This document shows positions 25,901-36,506 of a stretch of 64,000 nt of DNA, in pieces (positions within the stretch are counted from its first letter, which is position 1; each line of letters starts with the position of its first letter). Position numbers and translations under genes: made by a program. The stretch covers positions 1 through 64,000 of the forward strand of contig JADGBH010000017.1 of NCBI GenBank assembly GCA_015231595.1, given 5' to 3'. The DNA comes from Desulfobacterales bacterium. GTDB taxonomy: Bacteria > Desulfobacterota > Desulfobacteria > Desulfobacterales > JADGBH01. The notes under the pieces are model-generated. The model did no database searches. It was not told the DNA's origin and was given only the letters and a program-made list of their open reading frames with translations.

Positions 25901-28151
25901 CTAAAGGCATACAGCCCTCATGAATAATTTCACTTTTAGAAAGAGTTAAGCCTAAATGCCCTTTAGATTGACCGAGTGTTTTAGCTGTAAGTTGATAATC
26001 GCCTTCTTTTAGATACTGCTGAATTAAAAAATTCCTTCCGATGCCATTTGTTTTTTTTGAATCAATTTGAGGAATTAATTTTGTTCTGATATTTCCTTCT
26101 GTTGCAAGCAATCCGGTTGTTTCAAGCCTGTATAATGAACTATTGTCAGCAATGACTTTGAAAGTTTTTTGTTCATTTCTTAAAAAATCAAGATATATAG
26201 GTTTATCCATTGATAAAACTGGGAAATTAGGAATATTGTTAATTAGCTCCTTTGATATAAGAGGAAGAGGGGTATCGTCTAAAATACGTGTAGGGGAAAA
26301 AGTTATTGAAAAATATTTCGGAGTATCAGCGTCATTTTTTACTGCAATAAGATTGGTTCCTTTTTTTAGAGATAATTTATCATTAAATTCTGATGTTTTA
26401 TATATTTTAATCTTAGCATTTTCACCATATTCAGCGATTGCTTCCACTATTCCTTCTTCATTAACTTCAACTTCTATGAGGGCTATTTCTAAAGGAGACA
26501 AGTTAATTGATAAAGGAGTTGACAAATTAATAGGAAGTTTTTTTAAAATAAGACCTGTTTTTACTCCAGGTTGTTCATTGAGATATAATTTATAAGATGA
26601 TGATGAATTAAGATAAATTTTTGGAATTTTGACCGAACCTTGCGCCTCATTTTTTTTGGGCAAACTTTTTTTTGCTAACAATTTAGGCTTAATTACGATA
26701 TCTATAATTCCTTTGCCTTTAGATAAAGGCTTTGCAGAAAGCACATAAAACCCTTTATCTAAATCCCAAGCATAACCATTTTTTTCAAATTCAGGAGATT
26801 CGTATTCTTCAGGCTTATACGTAAGAAAAGGTTCAATTTTAAAGAAAGCCTTATCATTGTCACTGTTTACTATATATTCTCCAGCTTCTTTAATTTCTAA
26901 AAAAAGAGTAAGCTCTTCGATTAAATTAAATATCCGCCTCCATGTTGTTGAATTATCTAATTTTATTACGCTTGATGTTAAAAATTTTTCTTCTCCATTA
27001 TATTTTATTTCAGTAAGTATTCCGGACGTATCAACCGAATCTTGAGCATCTCCTGAGTGTATAGAGCTTATCCAATAATTTCCACTGCCTGTTGTTATAT
27101 TATGAATTCTACTGTTATAAAAATATTGAAATATGTAGGGTTGTCCAGGCTCACAATTTATTGTTACAAGATAAGCATTATAAGCAAAATCATAAGTTTC
27201 TATTTCAGCGGCTTTAGGCAGAGATTTTTTAGTAATTTCGTTTTCTTGTGCATAGGTTGAAAAGAAATTATTTACGTCAAATTCTTGAACTTTTATATTC
27301 GCATAGTCAGAATTCGGCAACTCGATTCTGAAATAATTTGCAGTTTTAGCTACAAGCCATCTGTCAATACCAAAAGGGCTTGTTGTAAATTTTTTGCGGC
27401 CAGCATCACCTATCATCGGAATTCCCATACGTATATATAATGGGGATGTTTTATTTTCATTTGACCATTTTTCAGGAATTCCGCCGTAACAAGATACAAG
27501 ATAAAGACCAGGGTTAAGATCTGTGATAATTATTTTATTTGTAAGGGGTTTCCCTTTTTCAGGTTCAATTGTGAAAGATTCAGGATTGGCATTCAAAAGC
27601 CATGATCCATCTTTCCAAATTTTTAAATCTTTAAGACATCGTCCTGCGGCATCTATTATCACATGCCTTCTTTGCTTTATATCCAACCAATAAGATAGTT
27701 GTTCATAGTCATGAAGTTCAGTTTTAATTGTTTTAAATTCTTCAAGCAGATATGTTTTATCTGCATTTAATTCATTAAAAGCACGAACATTTAAGGATAC
27801 AGTACCTTCTCCTTTTTCATCTGAAATGGATATAATCTTGTATTCCCCTTTATCAAGAAAAACGTCTAATCTGCCATCTTCTTTTCCTGGATTTCCAAAT
27901 ATTTCTGAAGGCCCCAACATTTTATCAATGATTTTTAATGCGGCGCCTTGCTTGCTTTTGGCTTCTATCGCATAACGTCCTGGAACAGAGATATTAAGAA
28001 TTGTTTCAGCAATTCCTGAAGCACTTAATTTGTTTTCTTTAAAGTTTGCAAAAGAATCAGAGTCAAGAATCTGAGAGGAATGAGCATATTTATTAAAGGC
28101 GATTATAATACATATTAAAAATATTGTTTTGTAAATTTTAAGTATGTGCAT
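22950..28151 (-). CDS. Giant secreted protein of unknown function (1733 aa)
   Basis: A signal peptide covers about 1-25 (FLICIIIAFNKYAHS). The rest is built from repeated short beta-sandwich-like units, each with a phrase such as G.Y.I....E.G (for example PGRYAIEAKS, KGEYKIISI, EGDYQLTAK, QGDYELNIKS, KGMYHLKIEP, KGSYLIAINS). The units recall bacterial pre-peptidase C-terminal-type domains, which bind or present polymers. I see no enzyme motif and no C-terminal sorting helix. It is preceded by the hybrid kinase gene on the same strand with an 81-base gap. It is probably an envelope or extracellular structural protein; the function is unknown. Confidence 0.7.
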   Translation of the reverse strand: MHILKIYKTIFLICIIIAFNKYAHSSQILDSDSFANFKENKLSASGIAETILNISVPGRYAIEAKSKQGAALKIIDKMLGPSEIFGNPGKEDGRLDVFLDKGEYKIISISDEKGEGTVSLNVRAFNELNADKTYLLEEFKTIKTELHDYEQLSYWLDIKQRRHVIIDAAGRCLKDLKIWKDGSWLLNANPESFTIEPEKGKPLTNKIIITDLNPGLYLVSCYGGIPEKWSNENKTSPLYIRMGIPMIGDAGRKKFTTSPFGIDRWLVAKTANYFRIELPNSDYANIKVQEFDVNNFFSTYAQENEITKKSLPKAAEIETYDFAYNAYLVTINCEPGQPYIFQYFYNSRIHNITTGSGNYWISSIHSGDAQDSVDTSGILTEIKYNGEEKFLTSSVIKLDNSTTWRRIFNLIEELTLFLEIKEAGEYIVNSDNDKAFFKIEPFLTYKPEEYESPEFEKNGYAWDLDKGFYVLSAKPLSKGKGIIDIVIKPKLLAKKSLPKKNEAQGSVKIPKIYLNSSSSYKLYLNEQPGVKTGLILKKLPINLSTPLSINLSPLEIALIEVEVNEEGIVEAIAEYGENAKIKIYKTSEFNDKLSLKKGTNLIAVKNDADTPKYFSITFSPTRILDDTPLPLISKELINNIPNFPVLSMDKPIYLDFLRNEQKTFKVIADNSSLYRLETTGLLATEGNIRTKLIPQIDSKKTNGIGRNFLIQQYLKEGDYQLTAKTLGQSKGHLGLTLSKSEIIHEGCMPLDIPCRKLMQSDKSILYKFKILEEGKYKIISIGNENFFRIRLEDKDGWPIVTPSIVGNIEQTLKEGTYRLIILPMSFDSRCVSLISKLPSNLELKGHGPHNLPIDVIGNEISHVWMEEGADKDRIPDKWRFSVNAPVDVEIDISRGMTANLYSLSKNSLDEDSILPNKKWTKRLEQGDYELNIKSIRIDNMFEYSFKIDFKQMTFGRKKTFNVPCSIPISIGAENQIELTSFGSFDVKGSLYDEKNNLICENDDQQNDWNFVISKTLQKGMYHLKIEPVGKENAETLVFVKSIKKVEEPNKIRLPANITINDDYVHQYYFDIQHNANALICSVESKENSEIFLEENKNNKWESAGISTGQNPILGLILNDKNAKSDYRIGVKSIDKRGTPLNIKIFSLELDNFSENNLAKGIKLKPIKGIEPAMSGCIININGAGVFKPLSENKSLMWACGTDKQFKTVENNPIIARNDKLYFINIFNKNDNIVIKTNRIYIKDGESLDLNIPPNEPSKIDIFADNAKSVLVIAESRIETPGLNISTTISKEKITPICMAVSPSSTASINIQKDQKSALIWNASNYNNSYMPVSLKQFSYSKQIDKKMSFGFNDVTLNRESTYLYELPKGLKRIEAGLPSNVALALKQRETINNLFWTGNERALTTIDTNSDEILLISTNNKPVEALIKVIPVIPGNETIDLKSGILFKQNFTVPGEFSLNVSLSEKEKEKGVILNLICPEAIFIDNTGSLEKGAKLNIHNNGKLLIKHGQDFVFAWIEGGDKTAWEIPSTEIEISAPLPSMYALSSESTKFKFSLQKPAMLNLKTTEGIIYQTNIGTIQKINFLPNGGNINLYIPDASQQVSFINIYPVRGSTLSGTAELCFNDITEIKDEIGPKFTLSPGISRIFKFEVANEKKIGISVKASSEIAECVLMDIHGKLIGTGFIQMHKLSKGSYLIAINSPSNSFPIDVQPVIAGIIPPSEGVPFNVIERYCQ

Positions 28152-28232
28152 ATTTTAAGCCCTTATTATAATATTCTTCGTTATGAACTCTTCGAAATAA
28201 CAATTAAAAACCTCAACTATACTAAAAACTAC

Positions 28233-31052
28233 CTATAAAATACATGAATTATCAATTGATTCAACATTACCAATGATATATTTTTTTAATATTGCTAAAA
28301 TCTGGGAATGGTTAACAGGCTTTGATATATAATCATATATTCCAGAATCTAAGCATATTTGCTTATCTTCTTTATTATCACTAATGAAAATTATTGGAAT
28401 ATAGTCTGACTGAATTTTTCTTATTTCTTTAGCGGTTTCTATACCGTTTATTATAGGCATATTCAGTTTTATAAAGATAATATCATACTGTTTTTCTTTT
28501 AATTTTATAAGTTCTACTGCTTCCCTTCCGTTATTTGTAGCATCCACATTACATCCAAATGTTTCAAGCATAGATTTCATTTCTTTTTGGCTTAAGCTAT
28601 CATTTTCAACAATAAGACTTGAACACGAAAAAAGAACTGTCACTTTTTGATAGGTAGGCATTTTAGAATTTATTTCATAGTTATAATTAACAGACTGCCT
28701 ATACCTAATTTTATCCTGATTTAACAACGATATATGCTGAATTGTTTTATATAATTTAAAAGAACTTATTGGCCTTGTTAAAAAAATACAAGAATTTATA
28801 TTTTTAAAGATGCCTTCAAGTTGAGTTGTATCTGTAAGAACTATTAAAGCTATTTTTTTAAAGGCTTCATCATTTAATAAAATTTCTTGGAAATCCTCAT
28901 CTTTAAGCCATGGCAAACTTCCATCAATCATAAGAATTTTAAAAGGATTCCCTTGCAAAAATGCTTTCTTTATTGCTTCGTAAACTTCATGACCTGATTT
29001 AGCAAAACTACAAGGTATTTTCCATAGGGAAAAACGGTTGGTAAAATTTTTTTCTTCAGTTTTATCACGAGTAACAATAAGCGTATTTGCGCTTAAAACA
29101 TCAATTGATGGCAAATTATTAACTTCATTATTTAAATCAAAAGGTAAAATAATTCTAAAATAAAAGATAGAACCCTTGTCAAGCTGACTTTTTAAACCTA
29201 TAGTTCCACCCATTATTTCAACCAGATTTTTAGATATTGTAAGTCCAAGTCCGGTTCCCATATATCGACGGGTAGATGATGAATCAACCTGAGTAAATTT
29301 TTCGAATATTATTTTTTTGTGTTTTTCGGCTATCCCAATTCCGGTATCAATAACTCTAATGATAAATGTAGCATTTTGATTTATTTGATTAACGACTTCC
29401 ACATCAATATGAACATAGCCTTTTTCCGTAAATTTAACTGCATTTCCCACAAGATTATTTAAAACTTGACGTATTCTGCATTTATCACCTGTTAACCATT
29501 TAGGAGCATTAATTGGATATCTAACAGCAATGTCAATTCCTTTTTCCTCACATCTAACTTCATAAGAATGGCATATATCTTCAATTAAAGCCTGAAAATC
29601 AAAAAAAATTTCCTCAAGCTCTATTTTACCGGATTCAATTTTTGAAAAATCAAGAACATCATTTATAATTGTAAGCAGAGATAAGGATGATTTATATATA
29701 GTTTCGGCGTAATCTTTCTGTCTCCCGACAAGTCCAGTGTCGAGGAGAAGCTCAGACATACCTATAATGCCATTCATTGGAGTTCTAAGTTCGTGGCTCA
29801 TGTTGGCTATGAATTCACTCTGAGCTTTATTAGCGGATTCAGCCTTCATGGTCATTTGGTTTGCAAGATTAATTGCCTGCTCAAGCTCAATATTGACTTT
29901 TTCTGTATCATTTTTTGCTTTGATGAGATTTTCTTCCATTCGCATCCGTTCAGTTATATCTCTGAAAATAGTAAGCTTTGAAATAGAACCATCTTTATGA
30001 AATATAGGCGAGTGAGATACAAGATAGGCTATATCATCTTTTGGGCTGTTTACAAGAGTTTCGGCATGCTTACCCTTCATTACGGTGTCATGTACACAGA
30101 AAGAACATCGTTCTGGAAAATTATGTATAGTTTTGAAACAATTTTCACCAATGGCATTATATCCGGTTCTTTCTATCATTGATGCATTCATATATTCAAT
30201 TTTAAAATCGCTTGAGCAAATATAAACTGGATCGTTCATGGCATCCATCATTAAACGATAATTATCTTCACTTTTTTTAATATAATCTTCAAGCCGTTTT
30301 CTTTCAGTTATGTCAATACCTATGCATAAAATTTCTTTAATTGTATTGGATTTATCCTTTATAGCTTTTATTGACCAAGTAACCCAAACAGGTTGTCCAT
30401 TTTTCTTGACATTTTTATTTTCGATTAGATGAAATTTTTCTGGAAGATCTAATAAGTTTTTAGTAAATTCTTTAAAAGTTTCAGTATCAAGGTAATCTTT
30501 AGAAATAATTGTTCCGATGATATTTTTGCCTATAACTTCTTTGTCAGAATATCCATATAACTTTTGTGCAGATTCATTAAAAAATTTTATCGTTCCGTCA
30601 GAAGTAAGCTTTAAAATGATGCTGCAACTTTCCTCTACAAGTTCTCGATATTTTTCGTTGCTTTCTTTTAATGCTTTTTCAATTTTTTTAATTTCCGTTA
30701 TATCTGTAATTATTCCTACAAGTCCAAGTGGATTTCCTTGCGGATCTTTATAAATAGACTTTGTAAATATTACATCAGATTCTTTTCCATTGCTTCTTTT
30801 AACTTGAGACTCATACTTTTGAATCCCATCTTTATTCATAAGTTCAGTATCCATATTAAAATAGATGGATGCTTGTTTTTGCGGAGCAATGTCAAAAACT
30901 TTTTTTCCTATTATTTGAGTCCTTGAATAACCTATAAGATCTTCAAAGGCTTTATTGCACCCTTGATATATTCCATTATTATCTTTAAAAAAAATCGGAA
31001 TAGGGATCGTTTCAAAAAGAATTTGAAATAAATTAAAAGGTTGTTGGTCCAT
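28233..31052 (-). CDS. Hybrid PAS sensor histidine kinase with two degenerate receivers
   Basis: A 939-residue soluble protein. Three PAS domains cover about 9-120, 130-255 and 262-375; the third contains cysteines (CFKTIHNFPERCSFC), suggesting a redox or metal ligand. A coiled linker leads to HisKA with MSHELRTPMNG (phospho-acceptor H420), then the ATPase domain with NLVGNAVKFTE and DTGIGI, and GTGLGLTISK. Two receiver-like domains follow. The first (about 665-770) keeps an aspartate in ILMIDGSLP but has RP in place of KP. The second (about 810-925) has FIKLNMP where receivers have the phosphorylated aspartate. The output is therefore probably not ordinary phosphotransfer through the last receiver. 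The gene faces no DNA-binding partner nearby. Confidence 0.88.
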   Translation of the reverse strand: MDQQPFNLFQILFETIPIPIFFKDNNGIYQGCNKAFEDLIGYSRTQIIGKKVFDIAPQKQASIYFNMDTELMNKDGIQKYESQVKRSNGKESDVIFTKSIYKDPQGNPLGLVGIITDITEIKKIEKALKESNEKYRELVEESCSIILKLTSDGTIKFFNESAQKLYGYSDKEVIGKNIIGTIISKDYLDTETFKEFTKNLLDLPEKFHLIENKNVKKNGQPVWVTWSIKAIKDKSNTIKEILCIGIDITERKRLEDYIKKSEDNYRLMMDAMNDPVYICSSDFKIEYMNASMIERTGYNAIGENCFKTIHNFPERCSFCVHDTVMKGKHAETLVNSPKDDIAYLVSHSPIFHKDGSISKLTIFRDITERMRMEENLIKAKNDTEKVNIELEQAINLANQMTMKAESANKAQSEFIANMSHELRTPMNGIIGMSELLLDTGLVGRQKDYAETIYKSSLSLLTIINDVLDFSKIESGKIELEEIFFDFQALIEDICHSYEVRCEEKGIDIAVRYPINAPKWLTGDKCRIRQVLNNLVGNAVKFTEKGYVHIDVEVVNQINQNATFIIRVIDTGIGIAEKHKKIIFEKFTQVDSSSTRRYMGTGLGLTISKNLVEIMGGTIGLKSQLDKGSIFYFRIILPFDLNNEVNNLPSIDVLSANTLIVTRDKTEEKNFTNRFSLWKIPCSFAKSGHEVYEAIKKAFLQGNPFKILMIDGSLPWLKDEDFQEILLNDEAFKKIALIVLTDTTQLEGIFKNINSCIFLTRPISSFKLYKTIQHISLLNQDKIRYRQSVNYNYEINSKMPTYQKVTVLFSCSSLIVENDSLSQKEMKSMLETFGCNVDATNNGREAVELIKLKEKQYDIIFIKLNMPIINGIETAKEIRKIQSDYIPIIFISDNKEDKQICLDSGIYDYISKPVNHSQILAILKKYIIGNVESIDNSCIL

Positions 31053-31158
31053 GCTACTAAATATCCTTATTTTTTATGGTTTTAGTTAAGGCTCCGCCCC
31101 TACAAATATTTCTCTATGTAATGTCATTATTTTAGGCTGCATTCAATATTTAACCACG

Positions 31159-32580
31159 TCAAAGTTCATTTTCAGAAATTCTATCAAGGCATTTTTTAAT
31201 AATGTCAAGAGCTTTTTTATTTATTTCTTCTAATTTATCTGATTTTTTTCTTTTATAAACTATTTTATAAAAAATAAATAATATTTTTTTTTCTTCAGCA
31301 TTTAAAATATGGGTAAAACCTTTTTTTAAGGCATCTTCTTTTATTTTTTTAACGTCATTTTCATATTCTGGGTAATTTCTTCTTCCATGAGCCCAATTTA
31401 TTACATAAGAATAATATATTAAGGCTCTATCTAGGACAACATATAAAAATTGAGGGTTTTCCCTTTGCGTTACGTTTGCAATTAATTTTCCAAGTTTTAT
31501 GCCTATAACTTCAAATTCAGAAATTTTTTCGCCTTTTAGATAAGATGTAACTCCTGCAACCGCGCCACCTATGGCTGTAAAGACTCCAAAGGAAATTCCA
31601 GCCGCCACAACATCAGCTAAAGCACCTAAGCCCATTCCAGTTAAAATGCTTGCATTTCTAACCTGTCTTGAAGTAAGACCTAATGCGTTCCATGTTTTTA
31701 AACCGAATAAATCTTCATTTAGAATTGATTGAGGGGGAAGGGAAGCATTAAATATATTATGCTTAAACAGTTTTTTTATTTTTATGTAACCCTGTTTTTC
31801 AATATCTTCAATCTCTTTTTTATATTGTTCCTTAAGCTCTTCAAATATTTCTTTCTCTTTTGATTCATCTGGAATTTTTTTTTCAGATGAATGAAGTAAG
31901 CATGTTTTTAAAAAATCGCATATTATTTCGGCAGCCTTAATATTTCTTCGATTCCAATCCTGTTTAAATGCGGAAATAACTTTTTCAATTGATGGATACC
32001 AGTCCTGATCTATTGCTTTTAAACTTTCAAGGAGCCTTATTCTTTCAGCATAAGTAGCCCTGTGGGCATTGAATATTCTTGTGGAATTAAAATTTTTTAA
32101 AAGTTCTTTTTTCCATTCTTCAAGATATTTTCCTTCATTTTCTTTGCAGTTTAATATAGACATTCTTGGTCTTCCGGTCAGCCTTAATATTTCCATTTCA
32201 GCTATATCATCTTTTCTTAAAGGCCTTGATGCATCAACAACATATATTATTCCAGCCCCTCTTGCTATAGGAGCAAACAGTTCGTATTCATCTTGAAATA
32301 AAGGATTATCTTGGTTTGCTTCGCAGAATGCCTTCGCAATATTATTGTTTGATCCTGAATAGTCTTTAATCCATTGGAGAGCTTTTCTTGGGTTTTGAAA
32401 TCCTGGAGTGTCTGTAACTCGTATAATTTCTTCTCCGTCAATGGTTACAGGAAAAATTCGGCAATTTATTGTTTCACCCGGGATTGTGCTTATTCTAACA
32501 CTGTCATCTTCTGAAAGAGTTGACACAACTGACGACTTGCCTTCGTTAGGATGTCCTATAATAGCAAATTCTGGAATCAT
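31159..32580 (-). CDS. DUF3482 GTPase paired with a DUF2868 membrane protein
   Basis: A 473-residue P-loop GTPase. G1 is GHPNEGKSS near residue 8, G3 is DTPGFQ, and NCKE stands at the G4 position. The N-terminal GTPase domain (to about 200) is followed by a helical, partly hydrophobic part with a glycine-rich stretch TGMGLGALADVVAAGISFG and GGAVAGVTSYL, which could insert in or touch the membrane. The stop of the DUF2868 gene lies three bases upstream of this start. The two families are known to co-occur, and their function is unknown. Resemblance is to the YeeP/Era-like GTPases. Confidence 0.82.
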   Translation of the reverse strand: MIPEFAIIGHPNEGKSSVVSTLSEDDSVRISTIPGETINCRIFPVTIDGEEIIRVTDTPGFQNPRKALQWIKDYSGSNNNIAKAFCEANQDNPLFQDEYELFAPIARGAGIIYVVDASRPLRKDDIAEMEILRLTGRPRMSILNCKENEGKYLEEWKKELLKNFNSTRIFNAHRATYAERIRLLESLKAIDQDWYPSIEKVISAFKQDWNRRNIKAAEIICDFLKTCLLHSSEKKIPDESKEKEIFEELKEQYKKEIEDIEKQGYIKIKKLFKHNIFNASLPPQSILNEDLFGLKTWNALGLTSRQVRNASILTGMGLGALADVVAAGISFGVFTAIGGAVAGVTSYLKGEKISEFEVIGIKLGKLIANVTQRENPQFLYVVLDRALIYYSYVINWAHGRRNYPEYENDVKKIKEDALKKGFTHILNAEEKKILFIFYKIVYKRKKSDKLEEINKKALDIIKKCLDRISENEL

Positions 32581-32582
32581 AA

Positions 32583-34118
32583 TTATTTGTTTTCTCCAAT
32601 AAAATTTTCTATCCTAATGTAAGCATCTCCCAGTTTTTCTATTGCTTTTGTCCAAACTTGAATTTCTTCAGGTTTAGGCTTTGTAAATATCGTGCTTTCA
32701 CTCGGTTTTCCAATAAGCCCTATTCCTATTTTTGATTGTGCTCCTATATTTTTTCTTAATTCTGCAATAAAATTGATGGTTTGTTTAATTGGAGGTCTCC
32801 ATGCTTCAAGAATTATAAGTAAATTTGGAGTATTTCCCTCCCACTTTGCATCAGCTATTGAATCAATTATTACGCTGTCTTCGTCTAAATCAATATCAAT
32901 TTCAAATGATTTCCATAAAGTTACCCCGAATAGTTTTGAAATTATATTCGCGGCTTCTTTTTTTGGAAATTGTGGAACAATATCAGTAGGTATTAACGCA
33001 ACAAGATTATTCTTAGGAATAGAATTAATTTTTATTGGAGAATAATTTTTATTCATTATTTCCTCAACAGCGGGCGTATCTTCGTATAAACCTTGAGTGT
33101 TAATTAATGGGGTTATAAGCCGAGCCATTAATTTATCATAATTTGGAGTTTCAAAATTTAATTTTTTTAATGCCCTACGATTTAAAATAAATCCAGTTAA
33201 AAATAATAATAGCCTTGGAATAAGCGCATAAAATAAAACAGAAAAACATAAAAAAGGCCACCATGAAACAAGATTTGACGTTGAAAGATGATAAATGCCT
33301 TCTTTTAATATTAATCGGCTGCCTTCAATTTGCTCAATTGTCGGATGAGCAATAGGTGGTGAACAAAACCATAACCAAGGAGCAGAAATAATTTTAACAA
33401 TAATATAAACTGTTTGAGCCCCAGTTTGTATAGTTGATTGCCATCCAAAAGCTACGTCTGAAGCAATAATTCGTAAAAAAATTGCTAAAAGAACTCCGAT
33501 ATTAAAACATACTCCAAAAATTTGAAGCACAATAAAAAATGGCCAGTAAAATATTTGACCATAAATATTTTTTTGAATTTTTATTATGCCTATTGCTGCA
33601 TGAAAACTATTTCTATCCTTAGCTGGAAATTTTCCAGATATAAAATTTAATAAAGAAAAAAAAATGGAAAAATTTGACATTAAATTATTTTTTTTACGAA
33701 TTAACAAAAACAGGCATAGGATAACTATCATTAGAATTTGTGTAAGAACAAAAATTCCAAAAAAACTGGCTACATTTAAAGGCTCACTTCCTTTATAAAT
33801 CAAAAATGAAAAGGCAGATCCAGAGCCTAAAAATATACCCAAAAATATTAAAAAATAAAAAATGAAATTGTATATTTCATGGTAAGCTGTTCCAGGTAAA
33901 ACGGAATCAGATTTTGCAGATTCAGCATTCCTTCTTATTTCAAGCCATTTTTTTATAATACTTTTTCTATCCTTCGTTTTAATAACGGGCGATATTTCGT
34001 TAAAAAAATATTTCCTGTCTCTTTCATCAAGTTCTGATTCGTCTAAATTTTTATCAGAATAGAAAAAATATTCAATATCTATAATGTCTTTTATTTTGAA
34101 TTCAGCACTTTTCAACAT
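32583..34118 (-). CDS. DUF2868 polytopic membrane protein
   Basis: A 511-residue membrane protein. Helices are visible at about 88-112, 120-145, 195-225, 285-315 and others, between hydrophilic ends. The C-terminal cytoplasmic part has [23 protein letters not shown] and IGLIGKPS. It belongs with the DUF2868 family, which typically sits next to a DUF3482 GTPase, as here. The start overlaps the fcl 3' end by about 17 bases. The pair may act at the envelope as a GTP-controlled membrane device; that is inference from co-occurrence. Confidence 0.75.
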   Translation of the reverse strand: MLKSAEFKIKDIIDIEYFFYSDKNLDESELDERDRKYFFNEISPVIKTKDRKSIIKKWLEIRRNAESAKSDSVLPGTAYHEIYNFIFYFLIFLGIFLGSGSAFSFLIYKGSEPLNVASFFGIFVLTQILMIVILCLFLLIRKKNNLMSNFSIFFSLLNFISGKFPAKDRNSFHAAIGIIKIQKNIYGQIFYWPFFIVLQIFGVCFNIGVLLAIFLRIIASDVAFGWQSTIQTGAQTVYIIVKIISAPWLWFCSPPIAHPTIEQIEGSRLILKEGIYHLSTSNLVSWWPFLCFSVLFYALIPRLLLFLTGFILNRRALKKLNFETPNYDKLMARLITPLINTQGLYEDTPAVEEIMNKNYSPIKINSIPKNNLVALIPTDIVPQFPKKEAANIISKLFGVTLWKSFEIDIDLDEDSVIIDSIADAKWEGNTPNLLIILEAWRPPIKQTINFIAELRKNIGAQSKIGIGLIGKPSESTIFTKPKPEEIQVWTKAIEKLGDAYIRIENFIGENK

Positions 34119-35124
34119 ACCATTTATAAACCTTCTTTATTCCTTCTTCTATAGAGATTGTTGCTTTCCATCCAAGGGAATTAAGCCTTGAAACGTCAAG
34201 GAGCTTTTGTGGTGTTCCATCAGGCTTTGTAATATCAAAAATAATATCACCTTTAAAGCCTACTATAGAAGAAATTATTTCGGATAATTCTTTAATAGTT
34301 ATGTCTACCCCTGTGCCAACATTAACATGAGAACACATCGGCAATGTAAATTTTTTATATGCATCATTATCAAGATTCATTAAAAATACACAAGCGTCAG
34401 CTATATCGTCAACATAAAGAAATTCCCTTCGAGGTGAGCCCGTCCCCCATACTTTGACATAGGATCCGCTTATTTCTTCACGTATCGGCCCAAAGGTTTT
34501 CTCATCCGTTTTTATTTTCTCCTCATTTCCCAAGGATTTAAGTTTTGCGAGATGAAATTTTCGTATTAAAGCTGGAAGAACATGGGAGTTTTGTAAATCA
34601 AAGTTATCATTTATACCGTAAAGGTTATTAGGCATAATAGATCTGTAGTTTGTTCCATACTGCCTGTTATAGGATTCACATAGTTTTATACCTGCTATTT
34701 TAGCGATAGCGTAAGGTTCATTTGTAGCTTCAAGCAAGCCTGTAAGAAGATATTCTTCCTTTATAGGCTGATTACAATTTTTTGGATATATACATGAACT
34801 CCCTAAAAAAATTATATGCTGTACTCCATTATTATATGCTTCATGAATTATATTAGATTCGATCATGAGATTATTATAAATAAACTCTGCAGGATAATTA
34901 TTGTTGGCAAGAATGCCTCCAACTTTTGCCGCTGCTATAATAATAATGTCTATTTTTTGATTCTTAAAAAAAATACGAACACTTGATTGATCCATAAGGT
35001 CAAGTTCTTTATGCATTTTTGTTAGAATGTTTGTATATCCATGATTTTTTAGGCTTCTTACAATAGCTGAGCCAGCAAGACCTCTATGCCCAGCGACAAA
35101 AATATTTGCATTTTTTTCAATCAT
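34102..35124 (-). CDS. fcl: GDP-L-fucose synthase
   Basis: A 340-residue short-chain dehydrogenase/epimerase. The nucleotide motif is [11 protein letters not shown]. The segments ELDLMD and AAAKVGGI precede FLGSSCIYP and the catalytic YAIAKIAG (Y-x3-K). It converts GDP-4-dehydro-6-deoxy-mannose into GDP-L-fucose with NADPH. It follows gmd, which makes its substrate, with a 12-base gap. There is an insertion of about 20 residues near [12 protein letters not shown] relative to the shortest forms, with no effect on the core motifs. A role in lipopolysaccharide or capsule fucosylation is likely. Confidence 0.93.
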   Translation of the reverse strand: MIEKNANIFVAGHRGLAGSAIVRSLKNHGYTNILTKMHKELDLMDQSSVRIFFKNQKIDIIIIAAAKVGGILANNNYPAEFIYNNLMIESNIIHEAYNNGVQHIIFLGSSCIYPKNCNQPIKEEYLLTGLLEATNEPYAIAKIAGIKLCESYNRQYGTNYRSIMPNNLYGINDNFDLQNSHVLPALIRKFHLAKLKSLGNEEKIKTDEKTFGPIREEISGSYVKVWGTGSPRREFLYVDDIADACVFLMNLDNDAYKKFTLPMCSHVNVGTGVDITIKELSEIISSIVGFKGDIIFDITKPDGTPQKLLDVSRLNSLGWKATISIEEGIKKVYKWYVEKC

Positions 35125-35136
35125 TATTTAAAAATC

Positions 35137-36222
35137 CTATTCAAAATATTTATGAACTAAAAAACCTTCTTTTTTACAAAGCGCATCTTTTCGTGCATCT
35201 TTAAGATCGGATACTATCATTTCAGTTACAAGAGTTTCAAAAGAAATTTTTGGCTGCCAGCCAAGTTTTTCCCTTGCTTTTGAAGCATCTCCTAAAAGAG
35301 ATTCAACTTCAGTAGGTCTGAAATACTTAGGGTCGACGGATATAATAGTTTTTCCAGTATTTTTATTAATACCTCTTTCATCAATACCTTTTCCTTGCCA
35401 TTCGATTGGAATTTCAATAATTTTGCAGGCGATTTCAATAAAATCCCTTACAGAACGCTGAATTCCTGTAGCGATAATGTAATCATACGGATCTTTTTGT
35501 TGAAGCATAAGCCATTGCATTTCTACATAGTCTTTTGCATGTCCCCAATCTCTTTTAGCGTCAATATTGCCGAGATATATTTTTTCCTGCATTCCAAGCT
35601 TAATACGAGCAAGCCCTCTTGTAATTTTTCTTGTAACAAAGGTTTCTCCTCTTATAGGAGATTCATGATTAAATAATATCCCATTACATGCAAATAATCC
35701 ATAGGCTTCTCTATAATTGATAGTTATCCAATAAGCATAAAGTTTAGCACAAGCGTAAGGAGACCTTGGATAAAAAGGGGTTGTTTCTTTCTGGGGGATT
35801 TCCATTACCTTGCCGAATAATTCAGATGTAGATGCTTGATAAAATTTTGTAGTTTTTTCAAGGCCTAAAATCCTTATTGCTTCAAGGATTCTTAAAGTTC
35901 CAAGTCCGTCAGCATTTGCTGTATATTCAGGAGATTCAAACGAGACTTTGACATGACTTTGGGCTGCTAAGTTATATATCTCATCTGGACGAACTTCTTG
36001 TATAACTCTTATTATACTCGTTGAATCTGTAAGATCTCCATAGTGAAGAAAAAAATTAACATTTTCTTCATGGATATCTTTATAAAGATGGTCTATTCTT
36101 CCAGTATTAAAAGATGATGATCTTCGTTTTATTCCATGAACTTCATAATTTTTTTTTAATAGGAGTTCAGCTAAATAAGCGCCATCTTGACCAGTTATTC
36201 CCGTTATTAAAGCTTTTTTCAT
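35137..36222 (-). CDS. gmd: GDP-mannose 4,6-dehydratase
   Basis: A 361-residue dehydratase. [15 protein letters not shown] is the NAD(P) loop and SELFGKV and [16 protein letters not shown] include the catalytic Y-x3-K. The GDP-binding YKIWG-like region is replaced by [13 protein letters not shown]. It starts the gmd-fcl pair and the following DUF2868/DUF3482 genes may be read from the same start. GDP-4-dehydro-6-deoxy-D-mannose is its product. The match is full length. Confidence 0.95.
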   Translation of the reverse strand: MKKALITGITGQDGAYLAELLLKKNYEVHGIKRRSSSFNTGRIDHLYKDIHEENVNFFLHYGDLTDSTSIIRVIQEVRPDEIYNLAAQSHVKVSFESPEYTANADGLGTLRILEAIRILGLEKTTKFYQASTSELFGKVMEIPQKETTPFYPRSPYACAKLYAYWITINYREAYGLFACNGILFNHESPIRGETFVTRKITRGLARIKLGMQEKIYLGNIDAKRDWGHAKDYVEMQWLMLQQKDPYDYIIATGIQRSVRDFIEIACKIIEIPIEWQGKGIDERGINKNTGKTIISVDPKYFRPTEVESLLGDASKAREKLGWQPKISFETLVTEMIVSDLKDARKDALCKKEGFLVHKYFE

Positions 36223-36506
36223 AAATTAAATTCCTGTTATTTAATTTTATAGATTTCAGGCTAAGTATAATTATAGTTACATTAATAATGTTATCGCAAA
36301 AAAGGTAAAAATTGCTTGACCAAGCATAAAAACATTGTTTATAAATAAAACTTGATCTAAATTATTGACAATCCTAAAAAACACTATCGAATTTAATTCA
36401 AAGGTGTCAATAAAAATAAACTTTAATATTTATTGAATGTTTATGCAAAAAAAATTTTAAAGAATTTGGAGGGGGCATCAATTAAGATTATATTTTTAGG
36501 AGAATT

